Part shown: positions 23,857 through 24,484 of the stretch, piece after piece
Layout of the letters: every line of letters starts with the position of its first letter
Numbering within the stretch: the first letter of the stretch is position 1
From: Pollutimonas bauzanensis_A
Lineage (GTDB): Bacteria; Pseudomonadota; Gammaproteobacteria; Burkholderiales; Burkholderiaceae_B
DNA: 24,484 nucleotides
Assembly: GCF_040393045.1 (NCBI RefSeq)
Contig: NZ_JBEBUX010000056.1
Coordinates: 1 to 24,484 of the forward strand
Direction: 5' to 3'
The notes under the pieces: generated by a model
The model's database searches: none
What the model was told of the DNA's origin: nothing
The model's input: the letters and a program-made list of their open reading frames with translations, nothing else
Translations under genes and position numbers: made by a program

Positions 23857-24215
23857 ATATGAAAGCACTATTTATTGCACCCATTACGGCACTCTTGTTG
23901 GGCGTAAGCGGTGCGGGAGCAGCAGCGATTTCCAGCAATGATGGCACTACCGCGGGCATGAAAGCTGAATCAGGCATGATGCAGAATGGTGAGGCTGCCC
24001 AGATGGGTCATATGAAGCAAGGCAGGATGAAAGATCACGGCATGATGAGCGGCGGCGGCATGATGGGGATGATGAGCGGCTGTCCTATGATGGGTGCCGC
24101 TAGCGGCGCCAATAGCAAAGTGATGATGCAGATGCATGGCGAGATGATGCGCGCCATGGGCGACATTATGATCAAGTATGCCGACAAGCTTGAAGAGCCG
24201 TCTTCGCCTCAATAA
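23853..24215 (+). CDS. Met/His-rich periplasmic copper-binding protein
   Basis: A 120-residue protein with a signal peptide (MNMKALFIAPITALLLGVSG, ending near AGAAA). The mature part is extremely Met-rich (for example MMSGGGMMGMMSGCPMM and VMMQMHGEMMRAMGDIM), with scattered His and one Cys. Such runs bind Cu(I) or Ag(I) in periplasmic chaperones. No established family fold is evident, and length and order of motifs differ from CusF. AGGAGA lies about eight bases before the ATG. It closes the plus-strand copper row. Copper binding is inferred from composition and position. Confidence 0.8.
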   Translation: MNMKALFIAPITALLLGVSGAGAAAISSNDGTTAGMKAESGMMQNGEAAQMGHMKQGRMKDHGMMSGGGMMGMMSGCPMMGAASGANSKVMMQMHGEMMRAMGDIMIKYADKLEEPSSPQ

Positions 24216-24264
24216 CGACATCCGATCGAACCGAAGACCTGTCAAGCACGCTAAGTTATGGACT

Positions 24265-24484
24265 TCATACCGACTTGCGCAGTCTAAGGGCATTGAAAAC
24301 GACCGATGCCGAGCTCAGACTCATCGCTAACGCGGCGAACATGGGCGAAAGCAACAGGCCCACAAATGGATACAAGACCCCGGCAGCCAGTGGCACGCCA
24401 AGGGCGTTGTAAATGAATGCGAAGCCCAGATTCTGCTTCATATTGGCGATTGTTGCGTCCGACAGGTGGCGTGCAATGGAGATA
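24265..24484 (-). CDS. Copper-exporting P1B-type ATPase, C-terminal part (runs off the window)
   Basis: Only about 73 codons are present. They read ISIARHLSDATIANMKQNL and then FAFIYNALGVPLAAGVLYP, followed by SPMFAALAMSLSSASVVFNALRLR and the stop at 24265. This is the highly conserved last two membrane helices of CopA/CueA/SilP-type Cu+ or Ag+ ATPases. The Asn-Ala (YNALGVP) and Met-x-x-Ser-Ser (MSLSSASVV) motifs of the transmembrane metal site are intact. Family role: ATP-driven export of Cu(I) from the cytoplasm. It converges on the periplasmic copper genes, so the island holds both inner-membrane and periplasmic steps. The N-terminus is outside the window. Confidence 0.92.
   Translation of the reverse strand, partial: ISIARHLSDATIANMKQNLGFAFIYNALGVPLAAGVLYPFVGLLLSPMFAALAMSLSSASVVFNALRLRKSV

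Noticed and set aside
1..24484. CRISPR arrays, rRNA, tRNA, transposase or integrase genes
   Set aside because: No regularly spaced repeats, RNA gene signatures, or recombinase motifs were found on either strand by eye.

Overview
The window reads as chromosomal or island DNA of a betaproteobacterium, most likely Burkholderiales and probably Alcaligenaceae-like. This is inferred from a Bug-type tripartite tricarboxylate binding protein next to a LysR regulator and a CoA-transferase, a long KdpA, and a beta/gammaproteobacterial CopSRAB-type copper cluster. No rRNA, tRNA, CRISPR array, integrase or complete insertion sequence was seen.

Region 1 (1-4579) is an organic-acid catabolic module. A PaaI-type thioesterase (+) converges on a minus-strand operon: Bug solute-binding protein, MaoC-like hydratase, then CaiB/BaiF CoA-transferase. 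A divergent LysR-type regulator controls it, probably through a perfect 8+3+8 palindrome at 3637-3655. A strong hairpin separates the convergent thioesterase and CoA-transferase genes. The first ~150 bases hold what may be the tail of a fumarase/aspartase-superfamily lyase.

Region 2 (4580-5797) holds a 39-codon unassigned minus-strand ORF and an orphan secreted diheme cytochrome c.

Region 3 (5798-14062) is a complete kdp potassium-uptake system on the minus strand. The order is small membrane ORF, kdpF, kdpA, kdpB, kdpC, kdpD, kdpE. The first genes are tightly coupled, and a T-rich tandem-repeat KdpE box lies upstream at 13995-14018.

Region 4 (14072-17288, minus strand) holds envelope and stress genes: a TerC/CBS/CorC-type membrane protein, a small secreted protein, an entericidin-like lipoprotein, and a DedA-rhodanese fusion.

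Region 5 (17410-24484) is a copper-resistance locus. The copSR-type two-component system (-) is divergent from a plus-strand row: multicopper oxidase copA, outer-membrane copB, a periplasmic cupredoxin, a membrane-anchored cytochrome c, and a Met/His-rich periplasmic protein preceded by a 23-codon leader ORF. The control region between copR and copA carries two ATTAC-N6-GTAAT boxes, one of them inside a perfect 12+2+12 palindrome. The 3' end of a copper P1B-type ATPase gene enters from the right edge on the minus strand. Together the genes would export cytoplasmic Cu(I), then bind and oxidise copper in the periplasm. CopC and CopD are absent; the cupredoxin and cytochrome c stand in that place.
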